NCBI GenBank assembly: GCA_910587495.1
Contig: CAJUMT010000113.1
Location: 1-10,965, forward strand
DNA length: 10,965 nucleotides
Source: an uncultured Lachnospiraceae bacterium
GTDB lineage: Bacteria; Bacillota_A; Clostridia; Lachnospirales; Lachnospiraceae
Reading direction: 5' to 3'
This document shows positions 1-7,041 of this stretch, piece by piece. Each line of letters opens with the position of its first letter. The stretch's first letter is position 1. A program made the position numbers and the translations under genes. Under the pieces are notes generated by a model, which searched no databases, was not told the origin of the DNA, and was given only the letters and a program-made list of their open reading frames with translations.

Positions 1-2
1 TG

Positions 3-62
3 ATCTACAAAGAGAACTACGAAATGGACCATGAGGGACGGCAGTTTGTCAATCAGAGTTAA
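3..62 (+). CDS. C-terminal tail of an unidentified gene (partial)
   Basis: A reading frame is open from the left edge to a TAA at 60-62 and encodes about 19 hydrophilic, charged residues (IYKENYEMDHEGRQFVNQS). Only the tail is visible, so the family cannot be named. It converges on the barstar gene with only 4 bases between the two stop codons, and no terminator hairpin is visible in that gap. The call rests on an open frame of plausible composition and on the compact convergent arrangement; the frame could still be chance. Confidence 0.45.
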   Translation: MYKENYEMDHEGRQFVNQS

Positions 63-66
63 AAAT

Positions 67-339
67 TTATAAAATTTCTGTCTGTACCCTGGGATTATCT
101 TTGGACGCCCTGTGAAGCGCCTGCATCAGCGAGAAAACATATTTTCCCATCGTATGCTCCAAACACTCTCGGTTTTTTATAAGGATTCTGGTTTCTTCCT
201 GCCGGTCGGTCAGGCAGTCATACAGCGCGTCCAGATTTCTCCCGTACCAGGCAGGAAGACTTAAGTCTTCCGCCAGAATATTGTGAAGCATCTCCCTGTC
301 TTTTATCTTTTCTCCATCCAGAATACAGGTCTTCATCAT
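67..339 (-). CDS. Barstar-family ribonuclease inhibitor
   Basis: Small (about 90 aa) cytoplasmic inhibitor predicted to bind and neutralise the barnase-type RNase encoded just upstream. The diagnostic segment LPAWYGRNLDALYDCLT (residues 28-44) aligns with barstar LPEYYGENLDALWDCLT. It includes the equivalents of barstar Asp35 and Asp39 (here Asp37 and Asp41), the latter being the residue that plugs the barnase active site. Barstar Trp38 is Tyr40 here, and the position equivalent to Glu76 is Arg77. The gene overlaps the RNase stop codon by ATGA, and a strong SD (GGGGAGGAG, 342-350) lies inside the RNase tail, so toxin and antidote are translationally coupled. Two tandem ATGs (337-339 and 334-336) are possible starts; the second is better spaced from the SD. 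Length matches the family. Identification is confident; that the pair interacts is inferred from adjacency. Confidence 0.9.
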   Translation of the reverse strand: MMKTCILDGEKIKDREMLHNILAEDLSLPAWYGRNLDALYDCLTDRQEETRILIKNRECLEHTMGKYVFSLMQALHRASKDNPRVQTEIL

Positions 340-887
340 GACTCCTCCCCATACAGAAGTTCGAAAGATTCATAATGATCTTCCGTATAGTAAATCAGAC
401 CGTCGTTGGAATATACGATCCGTTTCGCGCCGCGCTTAGATGCGCCCAGCGTATCAATATCACATTCCGTATAGCTGCGTCCGTCTTTCTCCGGTAAAAG
501 CCCTTCATAATTTCCAAAGTGACTTCCTCCAATACACATACCCGGCGCATAAGGTTCTAAAGAGCCTCCCTGCCAGCCCAGCGCCTCTGCCTCTTTCTTC
601 GTAATAAAATTGGCCGGAAGATGCCCATACTGATAGATATACAGCGCTACATCCTCTTTGGACGTATATGTCCCATCCTCCAAAAGCCCGGTTTCCTGTT
701 CATTTTCAACAGGTTCTTCCGTTATTTCGCTGTCAGGCAAATCCGCCGCAGTTTCTTCCGTCACTTCACTGTCCGACAAATCTGCAGAGACTTCCGGTAA
801 ATCTACTGCGGCTTCCGGTCCCACACCGCAGGCCGCCAGTAAAAATGCAATACAAAATGCAAGTAAAAATCGTAATCCTTTTTTCAT
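336..887 (-). CDS. Lipid-anchored barnase-type ribonuclease
   Basis: Secreted guanyl-specific RNase of the barnase (microbial RNase N1/T1) family, which cleaves single-stranded RNA through a 2',3'-cyclic phosphate. The N-terminus is a lipoprotein signal peptide with lipobox LAAC, so Cys20 should be lipidated and the protein tethered outside the membrane. Residues 21-70 form an acidic, low-complexity linker with a repeated DL(S/P)DSE(V/I)TEE unit. The catalytic domain spans about 72-183 and follows barnase closely (LPANFITKKEAEALGW, RIVYSNDGLIYYTEDHY). Equivalents of barnase Lys27, Glu73, Arg83, Arg87 and His102 are Lys97, Glu141, Arg152, Arg156 and His171, with one extra residue between Glu and Arg, so it should be active. 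Arg59 is replaced by Tyr127. It starts 7 bases after the membrane-protein stop and overlaps the barstar gene. Secreted barnase is usually free; anchoring through a linker is notable. Confidence 0.92.
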   Translation of the reverse strand: MKKGLRFLLAFCIAFLLAACGVGPEAAVDLPEVSADLSDSEVTEETAADLPDSEITEEPVENEQETGLLEDGTYTSKEDVALYIYQYGHLPANFITKKEAEALGWQGGSLEPYAPGMCIGGSHFGNYEGLLPEKDGRSYTECDIDTLGASKRGAKRIVYSNDGLIYYTEDHYESFELLYGEES

Positions 888-894
888 TTCCTTA

Positions 895-2772
895 TCACTC
901 CATTTCCTGATTGTCGTCCTGTATGCCCTGCATCAGTATGGGAATATAATACGGCACGCAAAACATGACAGGCATAATATAACGCATCTGATAGTTAAAA
1001 GTGGGCGCGGCTACGCAGACAAGCAGCGCCATAAAAAGCGGGATAAATGGCAACAGGTATTTTTTCTTCTTCATACTCAGGAGAAACGCCGCTGCCAAAA
1101 TTGTCATCCAGGATACAAATCCTGCGTTTTCGAACCAGTTTAACACCGGCACGCGGGACAGAAGCTTGGCGACGCGTTCCATTACCTGGCGCACCCCGGC
1201 AAGTTTTTCCGGCTGTACAATTTCCCATCGGACATCATGTCCTTCGATCCTGGAGTCCATCATATAATTGTGCGCATAGCCTTCCTGATAAAACCAGCCA
1301 TAGGCATTGTTCATGGTAGCCTCCACCGCATTGCCCGGACGACGGATTAACTGGCGAAACCACAGACGAAAATAGTCCGCCAGATCCTGCGGTGTCTCCG
1401 CATGATAAGTAAACTTTACCGGGTCCGACGTAACCGGATCGTATAGCTCTGCCAGGTTCTCATAATCCAGAACTTTTGACAGTATTTCTTCGTCTTCCTC
1501 CGAAAGTTCATAACCATAGTCCCTCACATATCGGGCTGTCTGCTGGAAAGGAATCGACAGCGCTTCTTTCGGCCCGTTATCTTCCACGCCGCAGGCAGGC
1601 AGCAGCACCTTTTGATAAATCCCGAATAAAAGTATCGGCGAAAGGACGGCAGCCAGAATGCGAAGACACTTTGCACGGCTGCATTTCCACAAGATCCGGT
1701 ATGCATAAACCCCCACGCCCACACCCGCTGCCAGGATCAGATAAAATCCTTCGTTACGATTGCAGGAAATTCCCATACATGCCAGGATGATGCCTGCCGT
1801 CTCCGTCCAGGAAAATTTTCTCTCCGATCTTATCGTCCGAACCAGCTCACAAAGCTGCAAAACCAGAAATAAAACGCACGCCGTATACGGCACGTCTTTT
1901 TCCACAATCGTTGCTTCCATGGGAAAATACTGAACCAGGCAAATAACAGCCAGAGCCAGATACCGGAAAACATACGGCGTCTTCCAGCGTTTCATCAGGA
2001 CAAACCCGTAAGAGAACGCCGACAGAAGCATAGCAAGCTGCATCACAAGATTCAAAAAGAAGCCGAACGTATAGGACCAGAGCATATTTCCCAGTTCCAT
2101 CAGAAGACTTAATGCCACCGTATGGAGCGGAGGATAATAATTATTGATGGCATTCCAGTAATACTGCCGCATCTCCGCCAGCGTCTCAGGCATGGCGGCT
2201 CCTGGAAACTTGGCTATAATATAAGGAAGCCAAAAGACCAGGATCACAAGAAAAGGTCCAAAGAACGCATGGTCTTCCAATATCCATCTGACCGCTTTAG
2301 GCAGATCTGGCTGACTGGCAGATCCAAACCTATAAAGCCAGTTCAGCAAAAGCTTATAACCTCTGGCAAATAAAAAATAATAACCAGCCGCCATCAAAGC
2401 CGCCATCAGCAAATGAAACGTGTCCATAAAGATCAGATCCCAGGAATTGGTATAACGGAAATTGTATCCAAACACAAGAAAAAATGCCGTAAGCGCCGCA
2501 GGAACCCTGTACGCCATACAAGAGACGCCTGTCTGCCATTCCTCTTTCGTCTTCAGGAAAAAAGCAAAAGTAAGAAAAGAAAGAAACGCATCCTTATAAG
2601 TGAATACCGGAAGGACATACTCCAGCTTTTTTATATTGACTGCCAGGAGGTTCCAAAAACCGCCTGATGCCGCTTCTGCGCTGACGGCGCTTAAATCCGT
2701 CCCGGGCGCAGCCAAAAGGGCGAAGCATGTAAGCGCCGCACAGATCCAGTTAAATATCTTTTTGTCTTTCAT
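895..2772 (-). CDS. Polytopic membrane protein, DUF6020-like (GT-C-like architecture)
   Basis: A 625-residue integral membrane protein with roughly a dozen hydrophobic segments: about 8-24, 53-73, 88-104, 113-137, 170-188, 217-260 (two), 270-284, 296-312, 325-337, 341-360 and 368-390. A soluble, probably extracytoplasmic region of about 150 residues follows, then two or three terminal membrane segments (about 550-620). The layout, together with EKDVPYT (291-297) and NRNEGFY (338-344), resembles GT-C-fold glycosyltransferases and the DUF6020 family of Clostridia. A role in moving sugars from a polyprenyl-phosphate carrier to a surface polymer or protein is inference; no catalytic residues can be assigned. 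It is the first gene of the apparent operon with the barnase/barstar pair (7-base gap) and has a good promoter upstream. No strong SD precedes the ATG. Confidence 0.75.
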   Translation of the reverse strand: MKDKKIFNWICAALTCFALLAAPGTDLSAVSAEAASGGFWNLLAVNIKKLEYVLPVFTYKDAFLSFLTFAFFLKTKEEWQTGVSCMAYRVPAALTAFFLVFGYNFRYTNSWDLIFMDTFHLLMAALMAAGYYFLFARGYKLLLNWLYRFGSASQPDLPKAVRWILEDHAFFGPFLVILVFWLPYIIAKFPGAAMPETLAEMRQYYWNAINNYYPPLHTVALSLLMELGNMLWSYTFGFFLNLVMQLAMLLSAFSYGFVLMKRWKTPYVFRYLALAVICLVQYFPMEATIVEKDVPYTACVLFLVLQLCELVRTIRSERKFSWTETAGIILACMGISCNRNEGFYLILAAGVGVGVYAYRILWKCSRAKCLRILAAVLSPILLFGIYQKVLLPACGVEDNGPKEALSIPFQQTARYVRDYGYELSEEDEEILSKVLDYENLAELYDPVTSDPVKFTYHAETPQDLADYFRLWFRQLIRRPGNAVEATMNNAYGWFYQEGYAHNYMMDSRIEGHDVRWEIVQPEKLAGVRQVMERVAKLLSRVPVLNWFENAGFVSWMTILAAAFLLSMKKKKYLLPFIPLFMALLVCVAAPTFNYQMRYIMPVMFCVPYYIPILMQGIQDDNQEME

Positions 2773-2813
2773 TTTTTGTTTACCCGTTTTCTTTTCGTCT
2801 TATAGTTTTATAG

Positions 2814-2843
2814 ATTATACTCGAAACATGAAAACCTCGTCAA
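2814..2843 (-). promoter_or_regulatory. Sigma-A-type promoter for the membrane protein-barnase-barstar operon
   Basis: On the minus strand, TTGACG (2838-2843) and TATAAT (2814-2819) are separated by 18 bases. This predicts transcription starting near 2807 and a short leader before the ATG at 2772. No other promoter was seen before the barnase or barstar genes, which supports one transcript for all three. Confidence 0.7.
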
Positions 2844-2970
2844 TACCATTCCTCTTTTGCAGTATATATAATTAAAATTCCCATTAGTCTTACATATTTA
2901 TAATTTCTTAAGAGAACTTAATACTTTGTTAACATTTCCCTTATATGATGATACGGAGAAAAAAGTACCT

Positions 2971-2976
2971 GGAGAG
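2971..2976 (+). promoter_or_regulatory. Ribosome binding site deciding the CotH gene start
   Basis: GGAGAG lies 4 bases before the ATG at 2981 (6 from the end of GGAG). The in-frame ATG at 2945 has no purine-rich sequence in front of it. This site therefore supports starting the protein at MYHKLRIAFQ rather than 12 codons upstream. Confidence 0.65.
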
Positions 2977-2980
2977 AATT

Positions 2981-4385
2981 ATGTACCATAAATTACGCAT
3001 AGCCTTTCAGTTAATAGTATCTTGTATCCTTCTTGTATTCTGTATCAGATTTCGGGCAAAAGCCACGGAACTCCCTGTTTTTGAAGATCTTACCTACAAT
3101 AATCTCCACGACCCTTGGAGGCAGCAGATCCTGGACAGCCGTCCTTTCACCACTTTGATTGTATCCATCCGGGCAAAAGAAGAAAATCTTTATGCTGAAG
3201 ACGGTATTTTTACCAATTGCACGCTCCAGGGCAGGGAGGCCGAAGAAAAAATACAGGTATTTATCTATGATCAGGACGGCACCCCTCTTATCTCACAGAA
3301 TGCCGGTATACGACTTAGCGGAGCCACTTCAAGGAGCGCTGCGCGAAAATCTTACCGCATTGTGGCAAGAAAAGAATATGATAAAAAACATCCTTTGTTT
3401 ACTTACGATCTGTGGGGGAGCCGACATATGTTGGACAATAGCCAGGAACCTATTCTGAAATACAATTCTTTTGTCCTCCATTCCATGCGTCGGGCCATGG
3501 ATGCCACTGGCATACATAACAGTGTGGGATACGCTCTCGCAAAACAGGCCGGCATCATCGATGCATCCCCCACCACGCCTGCCGCACTTTATATAAACGG
3601 AGTATACCAGGGCGCTTACTTTATTTTACCTTCTAAAAACGACGCCGCGCTGGCTGAACTTTACAATATTGAAGAATTAGAGGATATCGAAACTGTATCT
3701 GTCTTTGAATATGAAAAAACCGGCTGCCAGCCTGCCCCGGAAGTCTTAGAAGCTTATACAGACTTTGTTAGCTACATACAGCGCTGATCTTTCCGATCCG
3801 TCCGTGATCGCCTGTGTGGAACAACAGCTGGATGTACAACAGTGTATGCAATACTATGCCGTCAACCTCCTGTTAGGCAACGGCGACTGGCTGGATAACA
3901 ATCTGCGTGTGTGGCGATGTAAAGATAACGGCCTTCCTTATCAAGATGGGAAATGGCGCTTCTTCCTCTTTGACCTGGACTGGATTGGTAGTTTTCCGGA
4001 ACTCATCTCTCTGAATTTTGAAAAGGCCACCCAGGATGACAGCCACTATAACATCCTTCCCAGTCTTCTTAAGAATCCTGATTATCTAATCCTTTTTAAG
4101 CAGACTATCGCACAAATGGAACAAAACGCTTTTCATCCGGAAATGATTGAAGCCGTCTTTTCCCTTGAAGAGGCAAAAATGTATGAAGAAGCCGCATATG
4201 ATTTTAGTTCTGACGCCTTTTCCAGTTATATGTTGTATTCTGTCAGCAGTTCTCCTATTGATCAGGAAGACTATCTAACTTTGGAAGACAGAGAGTATCT
4301 TATAAAAGATTTTAAAAATCATCTGCTCAAAGCACCGGAAATCATAAATGATTGCCTGGAAACGCTACCAACGCGCCAAGTATGA
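2981..4385 (+). pseudogene. CotH-kinase-family protein, interrupted by a frameshift
   Basis: Family members include the spore-coat protein kinase CotH and other exported or surface proteins with an atypical kinase fold. The first part (2981-3787) has an N-terminal hydrophobic signal or anchor (residues 8-22) and the family's N-lobe with RLSGATSRSAARKSYRI and the ALYINGVYQGAYFI strand. It stops at TGA 3785-3787. The second part continues in another frame to 4385 with the catalytic-lobe motifs GNGDWLDNNLRVWR and KWRFFLFDLDWIG, the latter providing the metal-binding acidic residues. Joining the frames at about 3780 gives a family-like DFVSYIQR-ADLSDPS and a protein of about 468 aa, a normal length. 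The shift is explained by loss of two bases in a GC repeat (CAGCGCTGAT from CAGCGCGCTGAT). The break separates the ATP-binding lobe from the catalytic lobe, so neither half should work alone. A sequencing error or recoding remains possible. Confidence 0.85.
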
Positions 4386-4386
4386 A

Positions 4387-4417
4387 AAAACAGCTTCACA
4401 CAATGCGAAGCTGTTTT
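4387..4417. terminator. Bidirectional intrinsic terminator between CotH and HPr-like genes
   Basis: A perfect 11-bp stem, AAAACAGCTTC (4387-4397) with GAAGCTGTTTT (4407-4417), encloses a 9-base loop. The A tract on one side and T tract on the other give a U-rich 3' end in both directions. It starts one base after the CotH stop codon and lies about 45 bases beyond the HPr-like stop, so it can end both converging transcripts. Confidence 0.85.
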
Positions 4418-4460
4418 CAAAGGGGGTATTTATAGGGTACAAAACGTAGAAACTGTCAAA

Positions 4461-4685
4461 TTAAGCGACTGCATATCTTTGCAGGAAATTCTCAAATTCA
4501 GGACTTTCCCCATAGCATTTCACAGTCAATATATGGTTCAGATCCATGCCCATAACACCAAGGATGGATTTTGCGTCAACTAGCACTCTGTTGTAATTTA
4601 CATCAATGTCAAAATCACATGCCGCCGCCGCTCTAACAAAGTCAGTTACATCATTTAAGCCGAGTTTAATCTTAATCTCTCTCAT
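4461..4685 (-). CDS. HPr-fold protein lacking the phosphocarrier histidine (Crh-like pattern)
   Basis: A 74-residue cytoplasmic protein with the HPr fold. DAKSILGVMGMDL (residues 37-49) matches the HPr motif around regulatory Ser46 (typically LKSIMGVMSL), so Ser40 is a candidate for HPr-kinase phosphorylation. The active-site segment GLHARPA is replaced by GLNDVTD, with Asn11 in the His15 position, so it cannot carry PTS phosphate from Enzyme I. Bacillus Crh shows the same combination (no His15, Ser46 kept) and acts as a CcpA co-regulator; a regulatory role here is inference. The start at 4685 is preferred over 4706 because of the SD at 4696-4701 and because family members start at this point. 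It is monocistronic with its own promoter. Related proteins without His are common in Lachnospiraceae and are often simply labelled HPr. Confidence 0.85.
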   Translation of the reverse strand: MREIKIKLGLNDVTDFVRAAAACDFDIDVNYNRVLVDAKSILGVMGMDLNHILTVKCYGESPEFENFLQRYAVA

Positions 4686-4695
4686 AATGCCCATA

Positions 4696-4701
4696 CTCCT
4701 T
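4696..4701 (-). promoter_or_regulatory. Ribosome binding site deciding the HPr-like start
   Basis: AAGGAG on the minus strand lies 10 bases before the ATG at 4685. The in-frame ATG at 4694 begins only one base after it and the ATG at 4706 lies upstream of it, so 4685 is the best start. Confidence 0.6.
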
Positions 4702-4746
4702 CGCATAAGAAAAAGGTCTGTCGGTTACTTTGTCTTTCTGTTGTCT

Positions 4747-4774
4747 ATTATACTCAATCTTCCTTTTCTGTCAA
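4747..4774 (-). promoter_or_regulatory. Sigma-A-type promoter for the HPr-like gene
   Basis: On the minus strand, TTGACA (4769-4774) and TATAAT (4747-4752) have 16-base spacing; both hexamers are exact consensus. The predicted transcript begins near 4740, giving a leader of about 55 bases. This marks the HPr-like gene as independently and probably strongly expressed. Confidence 0.75.
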
Positions 4775-4953
4775 ATTTTATCCTTCCTGGCTGCTTCTTA
4801 CATTTCTGTGCAAACTATATAAATCAGCTGTATTTTTCAATCTTTTCTTTGCCAAAAAGACAATTACTTAAAAAGTTTACACATCTTTTCAACATATCCC
4901 TTTTATCTATCTGCAAAAATTTCTGTAACTTGATTTTGCAGTTTTTACAAATT
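4775..4953. other. AT-rich intergenic stretch with alternating inverted repeats
   Basis: Gene-free sequence between the HPr-like promoter and the end of the repair operon. It contains CTGCAAAA (4911-4918) and TTTTGCAG (4934-4941), and a further CTGCAAA (4962-4968) lies in the last codons of the upstream gene. The central copy can pair with either flank. No T-run follows, so it is not a convincing terminator, and no other terminator for the repair operon was seen. Confidence 0.35.
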
Positions 4954-5724
4954 TTAAGATTCTGCAAATTCATTCATAAACTCTCTGAATTTGCGTGGGA
5001 GCAGTGAACTTTGCAGTCGCCCGTTTGTCCGGGACTCAATCCCGATGGCTTTATGAAAACATCTCCACAAAGCGTCGAACGCGGCTTCCTCGTCAGATAC
5101 CTCAAACCCGTCAATTGCTTCTTCTTCCACTTCCTCCAATAAAAGAAATCCCTTTCCCGCCGAATGGACAGCCGCCTTATGACGGCGCCTGTCATATATG
5201 ATCCAGTTCTCCATGGGAAGCCTGTCCGAAAAATGAGGCGCGATCAAGGCAAGGACATCCGCTTCCGCATCAATGCAGGACAATAGCATCCCCTTTTGCA
5301 CTTCCCTGAAACGCACGAAACCCATATATCGGTGCGCAATATGCCAGGCCTTTCTTTTCAGTTCAAATACCAGACGGACATCCGGCTGGGTCAGCATCCC
5401 TGTGATCTTCTTTCCGTCCGGCAGATGAAGTCCCAGAACAATCATACGGTAGACGGCGTCCGCCTTTTTGTCATGAGGATAAGACACGGCGTAAGCGATC
5501 ATCTCATATGCTTCCTCTCCCATACGTTTCTTAACTGTCCTTAAGACTTTTTCTGCTTTCTCTATATCCGGCGTCACCTGCACATATTCACAAAAGAATT
5601 CCATATTCCCATCCCCGGCTGTCTGAAGCTTTACATTCTCATGCCCCAGACGGCTGTCCCAGGCGTCATAAACGCCGGTCATAATGCCGGTTAGCGTATC
5701 CTCACACTGAAAAACGCGGATCAT
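4954..5724 (-). CDS. TIGR03915/DUF4130-type putative DNA repair partner protein
   Basis: A soluble protein of about 256 residues that belongs with the radical SAM protein encoded upstream. The start MIRVFQCEDTLTGIMTGVYD, the central VFELKRKAWHIAHRYMGFVRF segment (about residues 118-138) and PMENWIIYDRRRHKAAV (about 170-186) are characteristic of the TIGR03915 (DUF4130) family. That family is annotated as a probable DNA-metabolism protein found beside TIGR03916 radical SAM enzymes. In many genomes it is fused to a C-terminal uracil-DNA-glycosylase-like domain; here the protein ends without one. The chosen start (5724) overlaps the upstream stop by 23 bases and matches the family N-terminus. 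An in-frame ATG at 5757 would add 11 atypical residues. No clear SD precedes either, which suggests translational coupling. Biochemical function is unknown. Confidence 0.85.
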   Translation of the reverse strand: MIRVFQCEDTLTGIMTGVYDAWDSRLGHENVKLQTAGDGNMEFFCEYVQVTPDIEKAEKVLRTVKKRMGEEAYEMIAYAVSYPHDKKADAVYRMIVLGLHLPDGKKITGMLTQPDVRLVFELKRKAWHIAHRYMGFVRFREVQKGMLLSCIDAEADVLALIAPHFSDRLPMENWIIYDRRRHKAAVHSAGKGFLLLEEVEEEAIDGFEVSDEEAAFDALWRCFHKAIGIESRTNGRLQSSLLPRKFREFMNEFAES

Positions 5725-7006
5725 CAAACAATGTAAGCTGCCGGTAGCCGGATGCATCGCCCGATCCCGGCTGCTTCTCCTTTCTGTCCAGCATATTCCT
5801 TAAAATATAATCCTCATCAAGCTTTACCGGATACATCTGCTTCCCGCCGCAGGTAATAAAGTAGAGCGCTCTTTTCAGTACTACGCCCATCTTCTTAAGG
5901 TTATCATAGGATAGTGTCCCAAGTTTCCTGGCTTTTACAATCCTCTGGGCAGAACGGTAACCGATCCCCGGCACCCGAAGAAGCGTAAAATAATCTGCTT
6001 TTGTCACCTCCACAGGAAAAAGGTCCAGATGCCGAAGCGCCCAGTCGCATTTTGGATCTAAGAGCAAGTTAAAATCCGGCTTATCCTCACTCAGAAGTTC
6101 GTCCGTGCCAAACCCGTAATACCGAAGCAGCCAGTCCGCCTGGTACAGCCTGTGTTCCCTCAAAAGCGGCGGACCTCCCGGCAGCACAGGAAGCAGGCTG
6201 TCTTCGTTTACCCGCAGAAAAGCTGAATAAAATACCCGCTTCATCTCATATTTCCTGTACATGTGTTCCGCCACTTTCATAATCTGCCAGTCGCTCTCCC
6301 CTGTCGCCCCTATGATCATCTGGGTGGACTGCCCCGCAGGTACAAACTTCGGCGTATGCCGATACAATGCAAGCTCGTTTTTATTCTGCCTGCGCGCGGC
6401 CTGCACCTGCTGAATCGGCGCTAACATCTTCGACCTTTGCTTCTGAGGCGCCAATGCCTGAAGGCCTTCGGCGGTGGGAAGTTCAAGATTCACGCTCATA
6501 CGGTCTGCCAGATATCCGACGCGCTCAATCAGTTCTGCATCCGCCCCCGGAATGGCTTTTACATGAATATATCCCTGAAAATGATATTCTTCCCGCAGCT
6601 TATATAAGGTCTGGTATAAAAGATCCATGGTTGCATCCGGACTTTTCAGTATCCCGGAACTTAAGAACAGGCCTTCAATGTAATTGCGCCTGTAAAAACC
6701 TATGGTCAGGTCGCATACTTCCTGCGGCGTAAAGGAAGCACGCGGTACATCATTACTGCGCCGGTTGATACAATATTTACAGTCAAAAATGCATTCATTT
6801 GTAAAAAGGATTTTCAAAAGGGAGATGCACCTGCCGTCAGCGCTGAAGCTGTGGCAGATGCCGGGCGCAATACAGTTGCCGACCCCTTGGCCTGTATTTT
6901 TCCTGTCCACACCGCTGGATGTACAGGCCACGTCATACTTGGCGGCATCGGCCAATATCGCAAGTTTTTGCTGAAGATCCATCTGCTGCTCGATACAATA
7001 ATCCAT
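5702..7006 (-). CDS. TIGR03916 radical SAM putative DNA modification/repair protein
   Basis: A 434-residue radical SAM enzyme. Its CxxxCxxC cluster motif is CIFDCKYC (Cys72, Cys76, Cys79), expected to bind a 4Fe-4S cluster and S-adenosylmethionine. Extra cysteines occur at 45, 51 and 60. A helix-hairpin-helix segment, LLRVPGIGYRSAQRIVKARK (342-361), implies non-specific DNA contact. The linker-like tail ends in YRQLTLFDDPRFSV; QLTLF (423-427) resembles the bacterial sliding-clamp-binding pentapeptide. The family (TIGR03916) is annotated as putative DNA modification/repair and linked to the neighbouring TIGR03915 protein; the substrate is not known to me. Start 7006 is supported by AAAGGA at 7016-7021 (9-base spacing); Met9 at 6982 is an alternative. 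The promoter carries two LexA-box-like palindromes, pointing to damage-inducible expression. Confidence 0.9.
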   Translation of the reverse strand: MDYCIEQQMDLQQKLAILADAAKYDVACTSSGVDRKNTGQGVGNCIAPGICHSFSADGRCISLLKILFTNECIFDCKYCINRRSNDVPRASFTPQEVCDLTIGFYRRNYIEGLFLSSGILKSPDATMDLLYQTLYKLREEYHFQGYIHVKAIPGADAELIERVGYLADRMSVNLELPTAEGLQALAPQKQRSKMLAPIQQVQAARRQNKNELALYRHTPKFVPAGQSTQMIIGATGESDWQIMKVAEHMYRKYEMKRVFYSAFLRVNEDSLLPVLPGGPPLLREHRLYQADWLLRYYGFGTDELLSEDKPDFNLLLDPKCDWALRHLDLFPVEVTKADYFTLLRVPGIGYRSAQRIVKARKLGTLSYDNLKKMGVVLKRALYFITCGGKQMYPVKLDEDYILRNMLDRKEKQPGSGDASGYRQLTLFDDPRFSV

Positions 7007-7022
7007 ACAAAGGAATCCTTTC

Positions 7023-7036
7023 CAAACATTCGTTCC
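7023..7036. promoter_or_regulatory. Second LexA/SOS-box-like site, over the predicted start point
   Basis: CAAACATTCGTTCC fits 12 of 14 positions of the Gram-positive SOS box as I know it (CGAACRNRYGTTYC). It overlaps the predicted transcription start (about 7035) of the radical SAM gene and lies 13 bases from the first site, so two LexA dimers could bind side by side. Weaker than the first site because one half is AAAC rather than GAAC. Confidence 0.5.
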
Positions 7037-7041
7037 TTTTT

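Noticed and set aside
658..1143. 161-codon plus-strand open frame across the barnase and membrane-protein genes.
   Set aside because: Low-complexity Ser-rich translation that mirrors the acidic linker repeat on the other strand; no SD and no family resemblance.
2945..2980. Upstream ATG for the CotH gene adding 12 residues.
   Set aside because: No SD precedes it, whereas GGAGAG precedes the ATG at 2981, which opens directly into a signal-like sequence.
4425..4459. Promoter-like TTGACA followed by CTATAA (18-base spacing) on the minus strand just after the HPr-like stop.
   Set aside because: It would transcribe only into the adjacent terminator hairpin and the end of the CotH gene; no RNA or gene is supported, so chance in AT-rich sequence is likelier.
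5725..5757. Longer start (ATG at 5757) for the TIGR03915-type protein.
   Set aside because: It adds residues atypical for the family and no better SD; the family normally begins at the MIRVF-like segment.
7009..7021. Palindrome AAAGGAATCCTTT containing the SD of the radical SAM gene.
   Set aside because: The loop would be too small for a useful hairpin in RNA; probably incidental to the AAAGGA ribosome site.
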